Part shown: piece after piece, positions 54,989 to 64,000 of the stretch
Layout: every line of letters begins with the position of its first letter
Numbering within the stretch: position 1 is the first letter of the stretch
Assembly: GCF_900100155.1 (NCBI RefSeq)
Contig: NZ_FMTP01000003.1
Location: forward strand, 434,001 to 498,000
Reading direction: 5' to 3'
DNA length: 64,000 bases
Origin: Ancylobacter rudongensis
Lineage (GTDB): Bacteria > Pseudomonadota > Alphaproteobacteria > Rhizobiales > Xanthobacteraceae
Position numbers and translations under genes: made by a program
Notes under the pieces: generated by a model
What the model saw: the letters and a program-made list of their open reading frames with translations, nothing else
The model's database searches: none
What the model was told of the DNA's origin: nothing

Positions 54989-55273
54989 ATGACCAATGAA
55001 TTTCACATCGATCCCGCCTCCGCCGGTTCGGCGCTCGCCGGCGCCCTCACCGCGGAGGATTTCGCCAATCTCGGCGGCGGGCACATCGCCTATCTGCGCA
55101 CCATCCGTTCGGAAGAAGCGGCGGAGCTGTTTCCGCAGGCCCATCTCTCACCGGGCCTCGTGCTGTTCACCCTGCATGCCGCCGATGGCACGCCGATCAT
55201 GCTGACCGACAGCCGCGAGGCGGCGATCGCCAACGCGATGCAGAACGAACTGGTGACGCTCAGCGTCCACTGA
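54989..55273 (+). CDS. DUF1150 domain-containing protein
   Basis: The 94 aa soluble protein has the family core EDFANLGGGHIAYLRTIRSEE and GLVLFTLHAADGTPIMLTDS followed by REAAIANAMQNELVTLSVH. Function unknown; it is very often next to small heat-shock genes in alphaproteobacteria, which suggests a role in stress or regulation. It ends 21 bp before a bidirectional terminator. Confidence 0.9.
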   Translation: MTNEFHIDPASAGSALAGALTAEDFANLGGGHIAYLRTIRSEEAAELFPQAHLSPGLVLFTLHAADGTPIMLTDSREAAIANAMQNELVTLSVH

Positions 55274-55294
55274 ACCGCGCCGCGCGCGAAAAAG

Positions 55295-55326
55295 ACGGCA
55301 CCGCCTCGAAACCGGGGCGGTGCCGT
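55295..55326. terminator. Bidirectional terminator between DUF1150 and gshB
   Basis: Eleven-base perfect stem ACGGCACCGCC / GGCGGTGCCGT (55295-55305 with 55316-55326) with a 10 nt loop. It lies between convergent genes. On the minus strand the hairpin is followed by CTTTTTC (55288-55294 complement); on the plus strand only a short GTTT follows. Confidence 0.85.
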
Positions 55327-55353
55327 TTGCATGTCTGGCGGGCGCCCGCGCCC

Positions 55354-56295
55354 TCAGGCGCGCTTGGCCTCGATCATGTCCCACACGATCGGTGCGATAT
55401 CCGGCCCGCCGATCCGCTTGATGGCGCGGATGCCGGTCGGCGCGGTGACGTTGATCTCGGTGAGGTTGCCGTCGATCACGTCGATGCCGGTGAGCAGCAG
55501 CCCGCGCGCCCGCAGCGCCGGCCCCAGCCGCTCGCAGATCTCGCGTTCGCGCGGCGTCAGGTCGGTTTCCGCTGCCGCGCCGCCGCGCACCATGTTGGAG
55601 CGCAGGTCGCCCTCGCTCGGCACGCGGTTCACCGCCCCGGCGAACACCCCGTCCACCAGGATGATGCGCTTGTCGCCATGCTTCACCTCGGGGATGAAGC
55701 GCTGCACCACCCAGGGCTCGCGGAAGGTGGTGGCGAACAGGTCGTAGAGCGAGCCGAAATTCAGGTCGTCGCGGGTGAGGCGGAACACCGAGGCGCCGCC
55801 ATGGCCATAGAGCGGCTTCATCACGATGTCGCCGAACTCGTCGCGGAACGCCTTGATCTCGTCGAGGTCGCGGGTGATCAGCGTCGGCGGCATCAAATCG
55901 GGAAATTCGGTGACGAAAATTTTTTCCGGCGCGTTGCGCACATGGGCGGGGTCGTTCACCACCAGCGTCTTCGGGTGAATGCGCTCCAGCAGATGCGTCG
56001 CGGTGATGTAGTGGAGGTCGAAGGGCGGGTCCTGCCGCATCAGGATCACGTCGAACGTGTCGAGCCGCACGCGCTTGGGGTCGCCGAGGGTGAAATGGTC
56101 GCCCTTCAGGTCGCGCACTTCCAGCGGCTGAACGGTGGCGAACACCTCGCCGTCGCGCATCGCCATGCGGTCGGGCGTGTAATAGGACAGTGCGTGGCCG
56201 CGCGCCTGCGCTTCCAGCATCAGGGCGAAGGCGGAATCGCCCGCAATATTGATGCGGTCGATCGGGTCCATCTGGACGGCGACGTTGAGGCTCAT
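55354..56295 (-). CDS. gshB: Glutathione synthetase
   Basis: ATP-grasp enzyme joining gamma-glutamylcysteine and glycine. The 313 aa protein starts [20 protein letters not shown] (the family opening), then [27 protein letters not shown] (ATP-grasp region), [19 protein letters not shown] and [20 protein letters not shown]. The ATG at 56295 is fixed by family alignment; the upstream 19 codons are not conserved. Consistent with the KefB-type antiporter elsewhere in the window. Confidence 0.97.
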   Translation of the reverse strand: MSLNVAVQMDPIDRINIAGDSAFALMLEAQARGHALSYYTPDRMAMRDGEVFATVQPLEVRDLKGDHFTLGDPKRVRLDTFDVILMRQDPPFDLHYITATHLLERIHPKTLVVNDPAHVRNAPEKIFVTEFPDLMPPTLITRDLDEIKAFRDEFGDIVMKPLYGHGGASVFRLTRDDLNFGSLYDLFATTFREPWVVQRFIPEVKHGDKRIILVDGVFAGAVNRVPSEGDLRSNMVRGGAAAETDLTPREREICERLGPALRARGLLLTGIDVIDGNLTEINVTAPTGIRAIKRIGGPDIAPIVWDMIEAKRA

Positions 56296-56407
56296 GGGAG
56301 TTCCGTCTGCGACAGGAGGGAGCCGGCCGGAGGCGGGACCGCCCGGCGGCATTCGCCTTTCTGTTTAATCGCTCGCGCGGCGTCGCGCCACGACCTCGTT
56401 CCCCCGC

Positions 56408-56809
56408 TCACTCCGCCTCGAAGGCGCCCGGCAGGTGCAGCGGCGGTGCACCGGGGGCCACCAGCACCACATCGAGCCGCATATCGAGACCGGCCAGCTC
56501 GGGATGGCGGGAGAGATAGATTTCCGCCGCGCCGATGATGCGCCGGCGCTGGCGCAGCAGGATCGATTCGGCTGCGAAACGTAGCGAGGCACGCGCCTTC
56601 ACCTCGATGAACACGACCAGCCCGTCGCGCCGCGCCACCAGGTCGATCTCGCCGCGCGGGGTGCGGGCGCGCCGCTCCAGAATGACAAAGCCTTCGGCCT
56701 CGAACAGGGCGGCTGCAGCGGCCTCCGCCGCCAGGCCACGGGTGAAGGCGGCCTGGCGGCGCGCCCGCGCCCGTTCAATCGGCGCGTCCGGCCGCGCCGC
56801 CTCAGCCAT
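56408..56809 (-). CDS. yraN: YraN/UPF0102 family protein
   Basis: Restriction-endonuclease-like fold protein of uncertain role, found with rsmI in most bacteria. The 133 aa protein has GLAAEAAAAALFEAEGFVIL, RRARTPRGEIDLVARRDGLVVFIEVKAR (the E-IDL-EVK endonuclease-like motif) and RRRIIGAAEIYLSRHPE. The ATG at 56809 overlaps the rsmI end by 8 bp. The nuclease-like motif is intact, but activity is unproven in the family. Confidence 0.93.
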   Translation of the reverse strand: MAEAARPDAPIERARARRQAAFTRGLAAEAAAAALFEAEGFVILERRARTPRGEIDLVARRDGLVVFIEVKARASLRFAAESILLRQRRRIIGAAEIYLSRHPELAGLDMRLDVVLVAPGAPPLHLPGAFEAE

Positions 56810-57734
56810 CGCCGCCCTGCAGGGCGAGCGCGCGGGCATAGACGGCGCGGCGGGGCAGGCCGGTCGCGGTCGCCACCGCCGCCGCCGCATCCTTGACCGA
56901 GAGGCTGGCCAGCGCCTGCTTCAGCGCGACGTCGAGATCGGCGGCGCTGGATTCCTCCGCCCCAGGCGGGCCGATCACGATCACGATCTCGCCCTTGGGC
57001 GGGCCGGCCTCGGCATAGAAGGCGGCGAGCGCATCCAACGGGCCGCGCCGCGCCTCCTCGAAGGTCTTGGTCAGCTCCCGGCACACCGCCGCCGGCCGGG
57101 GGCCGAGGCCCTCATTCAGGTCGGCGAGGCTTTCCGGCAGGCGCGGGCCCGATTCATAGAGGATCAGCGTCGCCGGCAGCGTCTTCAGCTCGCTGATGCG
57201 GGTGCGGCGGGCGCCACTCTTGGCCGGCAGAAAGCCCTCGAAGAAGAAACGGTCGGTCGGCAGCCCCGCCGCCACCAGCGCCGCGAGGCTGGCCGAGGCG
57301 CCTGGCAGCGGAATGACGCGGTGCCCGGCCGCGATCGCCGCCGCCACCAGCTTGTAGCCGGGATCGGAGATCAGCGGCGTGCCGGCATCCGACACCTGCG
57401 CCACCACGCCGCCCTCCGCCAGCCGCGCCAGCAGCCGGGGCCGCGCCTGCTCGGCATTGTGGTCGTGATAGGCCACCAGCTTCGTTTCGATTCCGTAACG
57501 CTCCAGCAGCCGCCGTGTGATGCGGGTGTCCTCGCAAGCGATCAGGTCGGCGCCGGCCAGCGTTTCCAGCGCCCGCAGCGTCACGTCGCCGAGATTGCCG
57601 ATCGGCGTGGCGACGATGTAGAGGCCCGGCTGCGGGCGCGCGGCGGGAAGGCTGTGCGCGCCGATGCGGAAGCGGCGGGCAGGAGCCGCGTCGGGGGCGG
57701 CATCATCGGAAGGCAGATCGGGTGAAAGCGTCAT
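56802..57734 (-). CDS. rsmI: 16S rRNA (cytidine(1402)-2'-O)-methyltransferase
   Basis: TP-methylase-fold enzyme methylating C1402 of 16S rRNA. The 310 aa protein has the N-terminal GLYIVATPIGNLGDVTLRAL and IACEDTRITRRLLERYGI, and the signature VSDAGTPLISDPGYKLVAAA. A C-terminal RsmI-specific helical region follows. It is divergent from the LppC-like gene with a 227 bp gap. Confidence 0.96.
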   Translation of the reverse strand: MTLSPDLPSDDAAPDAAPARRFRIGAHSLPAARPQPGLYIVATPIGNLGDVTLRALETLAGADLIACEDTRITRRLLERYGIETKLVAYHDHNAEQARPRLLARLAEGGVVAQVSDAGTPLISDPGYKLVAAAIAAGHRVIPLPGASASLAALVAAGLPTDRFFFEGFLPAKSGARRTRISELKTLPATLILYESGPRLPESLADLNEGLGPRPAAVCRELTKTFEEARRGPLDALAAFYAEAGPPKGEIVIVIGPPGAEESSAADLDVALKQALASLSVKDAAAAVATATGLPRRAVYARALALQGGDG

Positions 57735-57961
57735 GGTGGCGCATTGTAGAGAGCCCCGGCGGCGCCGTCATGCCTCTCGTCAGTGTCGCGTCGCGCGCCG
57801 GGCCGTCGCCCGCCGCCGCCAAAAGGGGCCGAACGGGTGGATATGTCAGGCTTTCCGGCCCGGTGCCGCGGCGGGAAGGTGACAGGGCTTGTCGCGCCGT
57901 CCTAAAAAGGTGGGCGACGTCGGCCAGGGTGGCAGGCGCACAGCCGAGCCGAACGCACCGC

Positions 57962-59167
57962 ATGAACGCTAGGGATACGGCCGCGATCCGCACAGGCCTC
58001 GCCCGGACCAGCCGGCGCGGCTTTCTCGTCATGGCCGGCGCGGCCGGACTGGCCGCCTGCTCCTCCGGGCCGGATCTGGGACCGCCACAGGCGGCGCTGC
58101 CGGCACCGCAACTGCCGCCGGACCCCAATGCGGGACTCGGCACCGGCACCCCCATCGGCCTCATCCTGCCGCTCGGCGCCAGCGGCAATGCCGGCGCGGT
58201 GGCGCTCTCGCTGCGCAACGCGGCGGAGATGGCGCTCTCGGAATTCGCCGGCGCCCGTATAAGGCTGATCGTCAAGGACGATGGCGGCACCGGCCCCGGC
58301 GCGCAGGCCGCCGCGCAGCAGGCGCTGGACGAGGGCGCCCGCGCCATCATCGGCCCGCTCTTCGCCCATTCCGTCGGCGCTGCCGGCCAGGTGGCGCGCC
58401 AGCGCGGCGTGCCGCTGGTCGGCTTCTCCACCGATACCAATGTGGCGACGCACGGGGTCTACCTCCTCAGCTTCCTGCCGCAGACCGATGTCGAGCGCGC
58501 CATCCGCTACACCGCCTCCCAGGGCCGGCGCTCCTTTGTCGGGCTGGTGCCGGACAATGCCTATGGCTCGGTGGTCGAGGCCGCCTTCCGCGAGACCGTG
58601 CCCACGGTCGGCGGGCGCGTGGTCGGGCTGGAGCGCTATGGCGCCGGCCAGGCGGCGGAGGCCGCGCGGCGGCTGGCCGGCTCGGTGGCGCAGGCCGACG
58701 CGGTGTTCCTGCCGGATGCCGCCGACACCGTGCCGCAGATCGTGCAGGCGCTCTCAGGCGCGGGCGCCAGCCTCGCCGGCAAGCAGCTGATCGGCACCGG
58801 CCTGTGGGACGATGCCAAGCTGTTCGCCAATCCTGTAATGAATGGCGGCATCTTCGCCGCGCCCGACACGGCAGGCTTCCGCGCCTTCGCCGCCCGCTAC
58901 CGGGCGCGCTTCGGCCGCGAGCCGGTCCGCACCACCACGCTCTCGCATGATGCGGTGTCGCTGATGGCGGCGCTGGTCAACTCCTATGGCGAGAACGGCA
59001 TCACCGACGCGGCGATCCAGAACCCCTCGGGCTTTTCCGGCGTCGACGGCATTTTCCGCTTCCGCGCCGATGGCACCAATGAGCGCGGGCTGGCGGTGAT
59101 GCAGATTTCCGGCGGCACCACCCAGATCGTCAGCCCCGCCCCGCGCAGCTTCGCGCAGGGGATGTGA
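57962..59167 (+). CDS. LppC-like penicillin-binding protein activator (LpoA-related lipoprotein)
   Basis: Outer-membrane or periplasmic lipoprotein of the LpoA/LppC family, a type I periplasmic-binding-fold protein. Homologues activate PBP1A in peptidoglycan synthesis. The 401 aa protein has a twin-Arg-type N-terminus (SRRGFLVMAGAAGLAAC) with lipobox LAAC, so Cys33 would be lipid-modified. Pro-rich linker 34-65 and PIGLILPLGASGNAGAVALS with the Leu-rich binding-protein fold follow. It is next to rsmI/yraN, the usual E. coli-like gene order (lpoA-yraN-rsmI). Confidence 0.92.
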   Translation: MNARDTAAIRTGLARTSRRGFLVMAGAAGLAACSSGPDLGPPQAALPAPQLPPDPNAGLGTGTPIGLILPLGASGNAGAVALSLRNAAEMALSEFAGARIRLIVKDDGGTGPGAQAAAQQALDEGARAIIGPLFAHSVGAAGQVARQRGVPLVGFSTDTNVATHGVYLLSFLPQTDVERAIRYTASQGRRSFVGLVPDNAYGSVVEAAFRETVPTVGGRVVGLERYGAGQAAEAARRLAGSVAQADAVFLPDAADTVPQIVQALSGAGASLAGKQLIGTGLWDDAKLFANPVMNGGIFAAPDTAGFRAFAARYRARFGREPVRTTTLSHDAVSLMAALVNSYGENGITDAAIQNPSGFSGVDGIFRFRADGTNERGLAVMQISGGTTQIVSPAPRSFAQGM

Positions 59168-59177
59168 GACACATTAT

Positions 59178-59192
59178 GTTCTATATTTGTTC
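59178..59192. promoter_or_regulatory. Perfect LexA box (GTTC-N7-GTTC)
   Basis: GTTC-TATATTT-GTTC, a perfect match to the direct-repeat LexA operator of alphaproteobacteria. It lies 10 bp after the LppC-like stop and 135 bp beyond the 3' end of the minus-strand DUF3800 gene, so no intact gene starts just downstream in either direction. Confidence 0.55.
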
Positions 59193-59327
59193 TTGTTGAC
59201 TCTTGACTTTCTTCCCCACATCCTCCAGATTCGTATTGGGCAGACACGCGCCGGAATAACTCCGAGTTGCTCTTTGAGCGGCAGCATCCTTTGCGATGTG
59301 GATCAGGGGCCGGGGGTCTGCCCACCT

Positions 59328-60131
59328 TTATCTGAAGCTTTCAAAAAATTCTCGTTGAGCATCGTCAATATTGCATCGCCATAACGACGGAACAGCTGTA
59401 ATTCCGCAGTTAAATATAGATCCATTATGCTTTATGAATCTCTCTCGCAGAATTCTTGCGTATGAGGACTCGTAATTTCCATATCTATTAGGCTCCAGAG
59501 CGCAAAATCCTGCGCTGGTAACGCAGTCGGCCAATTGTAATCCTGCCCATTTTTTATGATTTTCTACCGAAATAGTGTCGATATCCAATACGTTCCAGCG
59601 AATTGATCGTACGGGCCTCATTACCTCGTTGCCATCCCGCATCAAACATAGATAATCCTTCATAGCCTGATAGTCGGTCCCCCCTCGACGGGAAAAAACA
59701 ATCTTAAGTACACATTGGTCTCCGCCTGCCGCCCTTTCGCATGTCATGGTCACGCGCTCAAGCAGCCACCGCAATAGATAATTGTATAAATATCCCTTTT
59801 GCTTGAAAATTGACTCCCATTTAGTCCCTGGAATTGTCACTTTATGGGAAAATGCGAGGGATACACCAATCGGAAGACCCGACAATTCCTGACATACAAC
59901 AATCTTTTGTTCATGTTTTAATTCACGAAAATGAAGATCGCGAGATTTCTTATCAGGAAATCTGGAGAGGATTTTGTCTCTCCATGCTGGCAACTTAAGA
60001 TCATTTTCTCGACTGACTATACAGGCACCAAGTACAAGCCAACGCGACTGACCACCGACAGGACCAGCCGCAAGTTTGCCGATACCCTCGTCACCGGCTT
60101 CATCGATATAAGCGGTGTAGTGCTTGGTCAC
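59328..60131 (-). CDS. DUF3800 domain protein, probably horizontally acquired
   Basis: RNase H-like fold family protein of unknown biochemical activity, often in mobile or defence contexts. The 267 aa protein has the hallmark N-terminal AYIDEAGDEG with Asp10, the HFREL element (His67-Glu70), and the C-terminal LQLADCVTSAGFC with Asp202, the usual catalytic-type Asp positions. The coding DNA is distinctly lower in GC than its neighbours (by eye in the mid-40s to 50 percent), with A/T-ending codons, the strongest sign of transfer in this window. No partner gene is adjacent. The start MTKHYTAYID at 60131 is consistent with homologues. Confidence 0.85.
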   Translation of the reverse strand: MTKHYTAYIDEAGDEGIGKLAAGPVGGQSRWLVLGACIVSRENDLKLPAWRDKILSRFPDKKSRDLHFRELKHEQKIVVCQELSGLPIGVSLAFSHKVTIPGTKWESIFKQKGYLYNYLLRWLLERVTMTCERAAGGDQCVLKIVFSRRGGTDYQAMKDYLCLMRDGNEVMRPVRSIRWNVLDIDTISVENHKKWAGLQLADCVTSAGFCALEPNRYGNYESSYARILRERFIKHNGSIFNCGITAVPSLWRCNIDDAQREFFESFR

Positions 60132-60198
60132 AGGATTCTAAAAACTCCACACTCGCCTCTACCATAGTGCCTCAATCGCAAATTGAAAGCGTACGCCC

Positions 60199-61374
60199 TC
60201 ACGCCGCCAGATCGGCGACGATGGCGTCGAGCACCGGCAGGCCGAGCGCGGTGGCGCGCAGGCGCTCATCGGGCAGCGCCTCGATCATGCCGTCCTCCAG
60301 CAGCGCCGCCACCCGCGCCGGGTCGAAGGGCCGGCCCGCCAGCCGGGCGAAGCGGCGGGCGTCGATGCCTTCCAGCAGCCGCAGCCCCATCAGCAGATAT
60401 TCGTCGGCCTGTTCCGCGCGGGTGAGCTTCTCGTCGACGATGACGCCATGGCCGGCGGCTTCCACCCGCGCCACCCACTCCTCCGGCCCGCGCTCGGTGG
60501 AGGTGGCGACCCGCGCTTCCGGCGTGTCGAGCCTTCCATGCGCGCCGGGGCCGATGCCGGCATATTCGCCATAGCGCCAGTACAGAAGATTGTGCCGGCT
60601 CTCCGCCCCCGGGCGGGCGTGGTTCGACACCTCATAGGCCGGCAGCCCGGCGGCGTGGGTGGTCTCCTGCGTCACGTCCCACAGCACGCGCGCGGCCTCG
60701 CTATCGGGCACGATCAGCCGGCCGGCGCGGTGCAGCGCGGCGAAGGGCGTGCCGTCCTCGATGGTGAGCTGGTAGAGCGAGAGGTGCTCGCAGCCCTCAT
60801 TGATCGCGCGCTTGAGTTCGGCCGCCCAGGCCTCCGGCGTCTGGCCGGGGCGGGCATAGATGAGGTCGAACGACACACGCTCGAACGCCGCGCGCGCCAC
60901 CGCCACCGCGCCCAGCGCTTCCTCGGCGCTGTGCATGCGCCCGAGCGCCTTCAGCGCGGCATCGTCCAACGCCTGCACGCCCAGCGAGACGCGGTTGACG
61001 CCGGCGGCGCGGTAGCCGCGAAAACGCTCCGCCTCGACGCTGGTCGGGTTGGCCTCCAGCGTCACCTCGGCGCGCGCGTCGAGCGGCCAGGCGGCATGGA
61101 TGGCGTCGAGGATCGCCCCGACCGTGCCCGGCTCCATCAGCGAGGGCGTGCCACCGCCGAAGAAGACGCTCTGGGTGCGCCGCTGGCCGATGCGGGCGCG
61201 CGTGTGGGCGATCTCCGCCTGGAACGCGGCGACGAAGCGGGCCTGGTCGGGCGGGGCATGGCGGACATGCGAGTTGAAGTCGCAATAGGGGCATTTGGCC
61301 TTGCAGAACGGCCAATGCACATAGACGCCGAAGCCGGGATCGAGCGGCGGCGGCGCCGGGGGGCGCTCAGTCAA
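60199..61374 (-). CDS. hemW: HemW-like radical SAM protein
   Basis: Radical SAM protein related to coproporphyrinogen III oxidase; HemW acts as a heme chaperone rather than CPO. With the TTG start at 61374 the protein has 391 aa. The radical-SAM motif is Cys24, Cys28, Cys31 in [15 protein letters not shown]; the C-terminal HemW features [20 protein letters not shown] are present. The TTG overlaps the rdgB stop by 8 bp; the rest of the upstream frame is antisense-like and unconserved. Confidence 0.9.
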   Translation of the reverse strand: MTERPPAPPPLDPGFGVYVHWPFCKAKCPYCDFNSHVRHAPPDQARFVAAFQAEIAHTRARIGQRRTQSVFFGGGTPSLMEPGTVGAILDAIHAAWPLDARAEVTLEANPTSVEAERFRGYRAAGVNRVSLGVQALDDAALKALGRMHSAEEALGAVAVARAAFERVSFDLIYARPGQTPEAWAAELKRAINEGCEHLSLYQLTIEDGTPFAALHRAGRLIVPDSEAARVLWDVTQETTHAAGLPAYEVSNHARPGAESRHNLLYWRYGEYAGIGPGAHGRLDTPEARVATSTERGPEEWVARVEAAGHGVIVDEKLTRAEQADEYLLMGLRLLEGIDARRFARLAGRPFDPARVAALLEDGMIEALPDERLRATALGLPVLDAIVADLAA

Positions 61375-62032
61375 AGTCCGCCCCGAGGCAGGCCTGCGCC
61401 AGCGCCATGAAGGCGCGCGCGCGGTGCGACAGGCCGCGGCCGAGCGGCGGCAGGCCGTGCTTTTCCGCCCCCGACATCTCGCCGAAGGTGCGCGGGTTGT
61501 CTTCCGGCTGACCGTCGGGCTGGAACATCGGGTCATAGCCGAAGCCGGCCGGCCCGCGCGGCGGCCAGACCAGCGTGCCGTTGACCACGCCCTCGAAATC
61601 CTCGACATGCCCATCCGGCCAGGCGAGGCACAAGGCGGAGACGAAATGCGCCCGGCGCAGGTCCGGCAGTTCGGCGCCGGCCTCGCGCAGCTCCTCCTCC
61701 ACGCGGGTCATCGCCGCCATGAAGTCCTTCTCCGGCCCGGCCCAGCGGGCGGTGTAGAGCCCCGGCGCGCCGCCCAGCGCGTCGACGCACAGCCCGGAAT
61801 CGTCGGCGAAGGCGGGCAGCCCGGCGGCGGTCGCGGCGGCGATCGCCTTGATCCGGGCATTCTCGGTGAAGGTGAGGCCGGTCTCTTCCGGCTCGGGCAG
61901 GTCCAGCTCGCCGGCGGAAACGGCGTCGATGCCATAGGGCGCGAGCAGGCCGCGCATCTCCTCCAGCTTGCCGGGATTATGGGTGGCGATGACGATCCGG
62001 CCTTCCAGCCGGCGGTGCGGGGCGGTGTTCAT
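61367..62032 (-). CDS. rdgB: RdgB/HAM1 family non-canonical purine NTP pyrophosphatase
   Basis: Removes dITP/XTP from the nucleotide pool. The 221 aa protein has [57 protein letters not shown] and [12 protein letters not shown]. It overlaps rph by 4 bp and hemW by 8 bp, so the three form one coupled run. Confidence 0.96.
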   Translation of the reverse strand: MNTAPHRRLEGRIVIATHNPGKLEEMRGLLAPYGIDAVSAGELDLPEPEETGLTFTENARIKAIAAATAAGLPAFADDSGLCVDALGGAPGLYTARWAGPEKDFMAAMTRVEEELREAGAELPDLRRAHFVSALCLAWPDGHVEDFEGVVNGTLVWPPRGPAGFGYDPMFQPDGQPEDNPRTFGEMSGAEKHGLPPLGRGLSHRARAFMALAQACLGADFD

Positions 62033-62742
62033 GCGACAGCCAGCTTCTGCAGATCGACCAGCTTGGCGACGCCCTTGCGGGCGAGACCGAGCATGGCGTT
62101 GAACTCGTCCTCGGAGAACGGCGTCTTCTCCGCCGTGCCCTGCACCTCGACGAAGCCGCCGGAGCCGGTCATGACGAAATTGACATCCGTGTGGGCCTCG
62201 GAATCCTCGGCATAGTCGAGATCGAGCCGCGGCTCGCCATCGATGATGCCGCAGGAGACGGCGGCGAGATGATCGCGCAGCGGGATGGCGGGCAGCATGC
62301 CGCGCGACTTCATCCAGCTCAGGCAGTCATGCAGCGCGACCCACGCCCCGGTGACGGCGGCGGTGCGGGTGCCGCCATCGGCCTGGATGACGTCGCAATC
62401 CACCGTGATCTGCCGCTCGCCGAGCTTTTCCAGGTCGACCACGGCACGCAGCGAGCGGCCGATCAGGCGCTGGATTTCCTGGGTGCGGCCGGATTGCTTG
62501 CCGGCGGCGGCCTCACGGCGGGTGCGGTCATGGGTGGCGCGCGGCAGCATGCCATATTCCGCCGTCACCCAGCCGCGCCCCTGGCCCTTGAGCCAGGGCG
62601 GCAGGCGCTCTTCCAGCGTGGCGGCGACCAGCACATGGGTCTCGCCGAACTTCACCAGGCACGAGCCCTCGGCATGGCGCAGCACGCCGCGCTCGAAGCT
62701 CACGGCACGCATCTCGTCGGGAAGGCGGCGGGAAGGGCGCAT
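62029..62742 (-). CDS. rph: Ribonuclease PH
   Basis: Phosphorolytic 3'-5' exoribonuclease trimming tRNA precursors. The 237 aa protein starts [19 protein letters not shown]. Core motifs are [67 protein letters not shown] and [10 protein letters not shown]-like [14 protein letters not shown]. The ATG at 62742 matches the family; the open upstream frame to 62973 is not conserved. It is divergent from hrcA. Confidence 0.97.
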   Translation of the reverse strand: MRPSRRLPDEMRAVSFERGVLRHAEGSCLVKFGETHVLVAATLEERLPPWLKGQGRGWVTAEYGMLPRATHDRTRREAAAGKQSGRTQEIQRLIGRSLRAVVDLEKLGERQITVDCDVIQADGGTRTAAVTGAWVALHDCLSWMKSRGMLPAIPLRDHLAAVSCGIIDGEPRLDLDYAEDSEAHTDVNFVMTGSGGFVEVQGTAEKTPFSEDEFNAMLGLARKGVAKLVDLQKLAVA

Positions 62743-62883
62743 GCGTGTGGTCTCCTGAACGGCGGGTGGCAGGGCATCCTGGCCTCGCCCTGTGGCCGGA
62801 CCTTGTAAGGGTGGCGCGGGCCCGGTGCAATCGCCGGGCGCGGACTCTCCGTCCGGCGCCGGGCGGCGCTTCAGCCGCGCCGC

Positions 62884-62913
62884 TTGTACATGGCTGGCGA
62901 ATACCGAGATAAT
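62884..62913 (+). promoter_or_regulatory. Candidate sigma-70-type promoter of hrcA
   Basis: TTGTAC (62884-62889) and GATAAT (62908-62913) separated by 18 bp, 44 bp before the hrcA ATG. Both hexamers are good by bacterial consensus. No CIRCE inverted repeat was seen in the 215 bp between rph and hrcA. Confidence 0.45.
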
Positions 62914-62957
62914 AGCGGCCCATGAACGGGTAGACGACACAAGGGACAAGCCCGGCG

Positions 62958-64000
62958 ATGCCCCTCGATCCATTTCTGTCCGCCACCGCGCCCTCGCTTG
63001 CCCATCTCGACGAGCGCTCGCGCGAGATCTTCCGGCAGATCGTCGAAACCTATCTCGCCACCGGCGAGCCGGCGGGGTCGCGCAACATTTCGCGGCTTAT
63101 TCCGATGACGCTGTCGCCGGCCTCGGTGCGCAATGTGATGGCGGACCTTGAGGCCGCCGGCCTCATCTTCGCCCCCCATACCAGCGCCGGTCGGCTGCCG
63201 ACCGAGCGCGGGCTGCGCTTCTTCGTCGATGCGCTGCTGGAGATCGGCGACGTCTCGGAGGATGAGCGCAACTCGATCGAGACCCAGGTGCGCGCCGCCG
63301 CCCGCGCCCAGACCGTGGACGGGGTGCTGGCGGAAGCCTCCAACCTGCTTTCCGGCCTGTCGCGCGGCGCCGGCGTCGTCACGACAGGCAAGACCGATGT
63401 GCGGCTCAAGCATATCGAGTTCGTCCCGCTCGACGCCACCCGCGCGCTGCTGATCCTCGTTTCCGACGATGGCGAGGTGGAAAACCGGCTGGTGCCGCTG
63501 CCCAAGGGCCTGCCGCCCTCGGCGCTGGTGGAAGCGACCAATTTCCTCTCCTCGCTGACGCGCGGGCGCACGCTGACCGAACTGCGCGCCGAGGTGGAGC
63601 GCACGCTCGCCGCCCGCCGCGCCGAGCTCGACGAGGTGACGGCGCGGGTGGTGGAAAGCGGCATGGCCAGCTGGTCGGGCGGCGAGAAGGCCGATCGGCG
63701 GCTCATCGTGCGCGGGCAGACGCGGCTGCTGCAGGACCTGCGCGCGATCGAGGATCTGGAGCGGGTGCGCCTGCTGTTCGACGATCTCGACGCCAAGCAG
63801 GAAGTGGTCGATCTGCTCGGCCGGGCCGAGGACGCGCAGGGCCTGCGCATCTTCATCGGCTCGGAGAACAAGCTGTTCTCGCTGTCGGGCTCCTCCACCA
63901 TCGTCGCACCCTATCGCGACGGGCAGGGCAGGGTGGTCGGCGTGCTCGGGGTGATCGGCCCGACACGGCTCAACTATGCCCGCATCGTGCCGATGGTCGA
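62958..64000 (+). CDS. hrcA: Heat-inducible transcription repressor HrcA (3' end cut off by window edge)
   Basis: Repressor of groESL/dnaK-type operons through CIRCE. 347 codons are visible. The N-terminal winged helix (about 15-90) reads [20 protein letters not shown] and [37 protein letters not shown]-like domain with SLGGVLG-type features follows near the end: [20 protein letters not shown]. The gene continues beyond the window; in this order grpE usually follows. Confidence 0.95.
   Translation, partial: MPLDPFLSATAPSLAHLDERSREIFRQIVETYLATGEPAGSRNISRLIPMTLSPASVRNVMADLEAAGLIFAPHTSAGRLPTERGLRFFVDALLEIGDVSEDERNSIETQVRAAARAQTVDGVLAEASNLLSGLSRGAGVVTTGKTDVRLKHIEFVPLDATRALLILVSDDGEVENRLVPLPKGLPPSALVEATNFLSSLTRGRTLTELRAEVERTLAARRAELDEVTARVVESGMASWSGGEKADRRLIVRGQTRLLQDLRAIEDLERVRLLFDDLDAKQEVVDLLGRAEDAQGLRIFIGSENKLFSLSGSSTIVAPYRDGQGRVVGVLGVIGPTRLNYARIVPMV

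Noticed and set aside
1-64000. CRISPR arrays, tRNA, rRNA, insertion sequences, prophage
   Set aside because: No regular spaced repeats, no tRNA cloverleaf or rRNA sequence, and no transposase or phage gene were found by eye; a covariance scan could still find a hidden RNA.

Overview
The window is high-GC (by eye about two thirds G+C), densely coded alphaproteobacterial chromosome. Gene content and order point to Hyphomicrobiales, most likely a Xanthobacteraceae-type organism (Ancylobacter/Starkeya/Xanthobacter-like). The clues are the tsaB-rimI-fur-plsC-miaB-phoH-ybeY-corC-lnt-HTH run, several small DUFs typical of the order (DUF1150, DUF2093, DUF3096, DUF4170), OlsB, and a soluble NAD+-linked formate dehydrogenase. 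The taxonomic call is inference; no rRNA gene is present.

Layout. 1-13092 (minus strand): an XRE regulator running off the left edge, then lnt, corC, ybeY, phoH, miaB, plsC, fur, rimI, tsaB, an Nfu/NifU protein, a universal stress protein, trpS and murJ. Many of these genes overlap by 4 bp. 13361-18817: a PfkB-type kinase, DUF2076, a YccA-type membrane protein, an ECF sigma/anti-sigma pair and an M20 amidohydrolase. 18839-26979: transport and small accessory genes (MFS, TauE/SafE, transaldolase, a CYTH-like protein, a two-gene ChrA transporter, AIM24, a small secreted Trp/Cys protein, DUF1275, a DUF6101-like protein). 27197-33368: a lipid A/envelope cluster (CysQ-like phosphatase, DUF4170, DUF374 acyltransferase, waaA, lpxK, DUF2093) followed by xseA. 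33475-38967: a small membrane protein, then glyQ and glyS separated by an MFS gene, then DUF3096.

39034-44444 (minus): zwf with a HAD phosphatase, gnd, and a KefB-type antiporter. 44685-50741 (minus): the complete fdsGBA-fdhD-fdsD operon for a Mo/Fe-S formate dehydrogenase that makes NADH from formate. 50993-54355: comM (yifB) and olsB, separated by the largest empty stretch in the window (753 bp). 54522-57734: hsp20 with DUF1150, then gshB, yraN and rsmI. 57962-64000: an LppC-like lipoprotein, a low-GC DUF3800 gene that looks horizontally acquired, hemW, rdgB, rph and the 5' part of hrcA.

Most of the window is housekeeping. The parts that deserve a second look are the AT-rich DUF3800 islet at about 59168-60198, with a perfect alphaproteobacterial LexA box (GTTC-N7-GTTC) that has no obvious target gene; a short lower-GC segment inside glyS; a LysR-type palindrome upstream of the fds operon with no regulator gene next to it; a perfect palindrome in front of the ECF sigma gene; a divergent CYTH-like protein; and the long empty region before olsB. 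I found no tRNA, rRNA, CRISPR array, insertion sequence or prophage.
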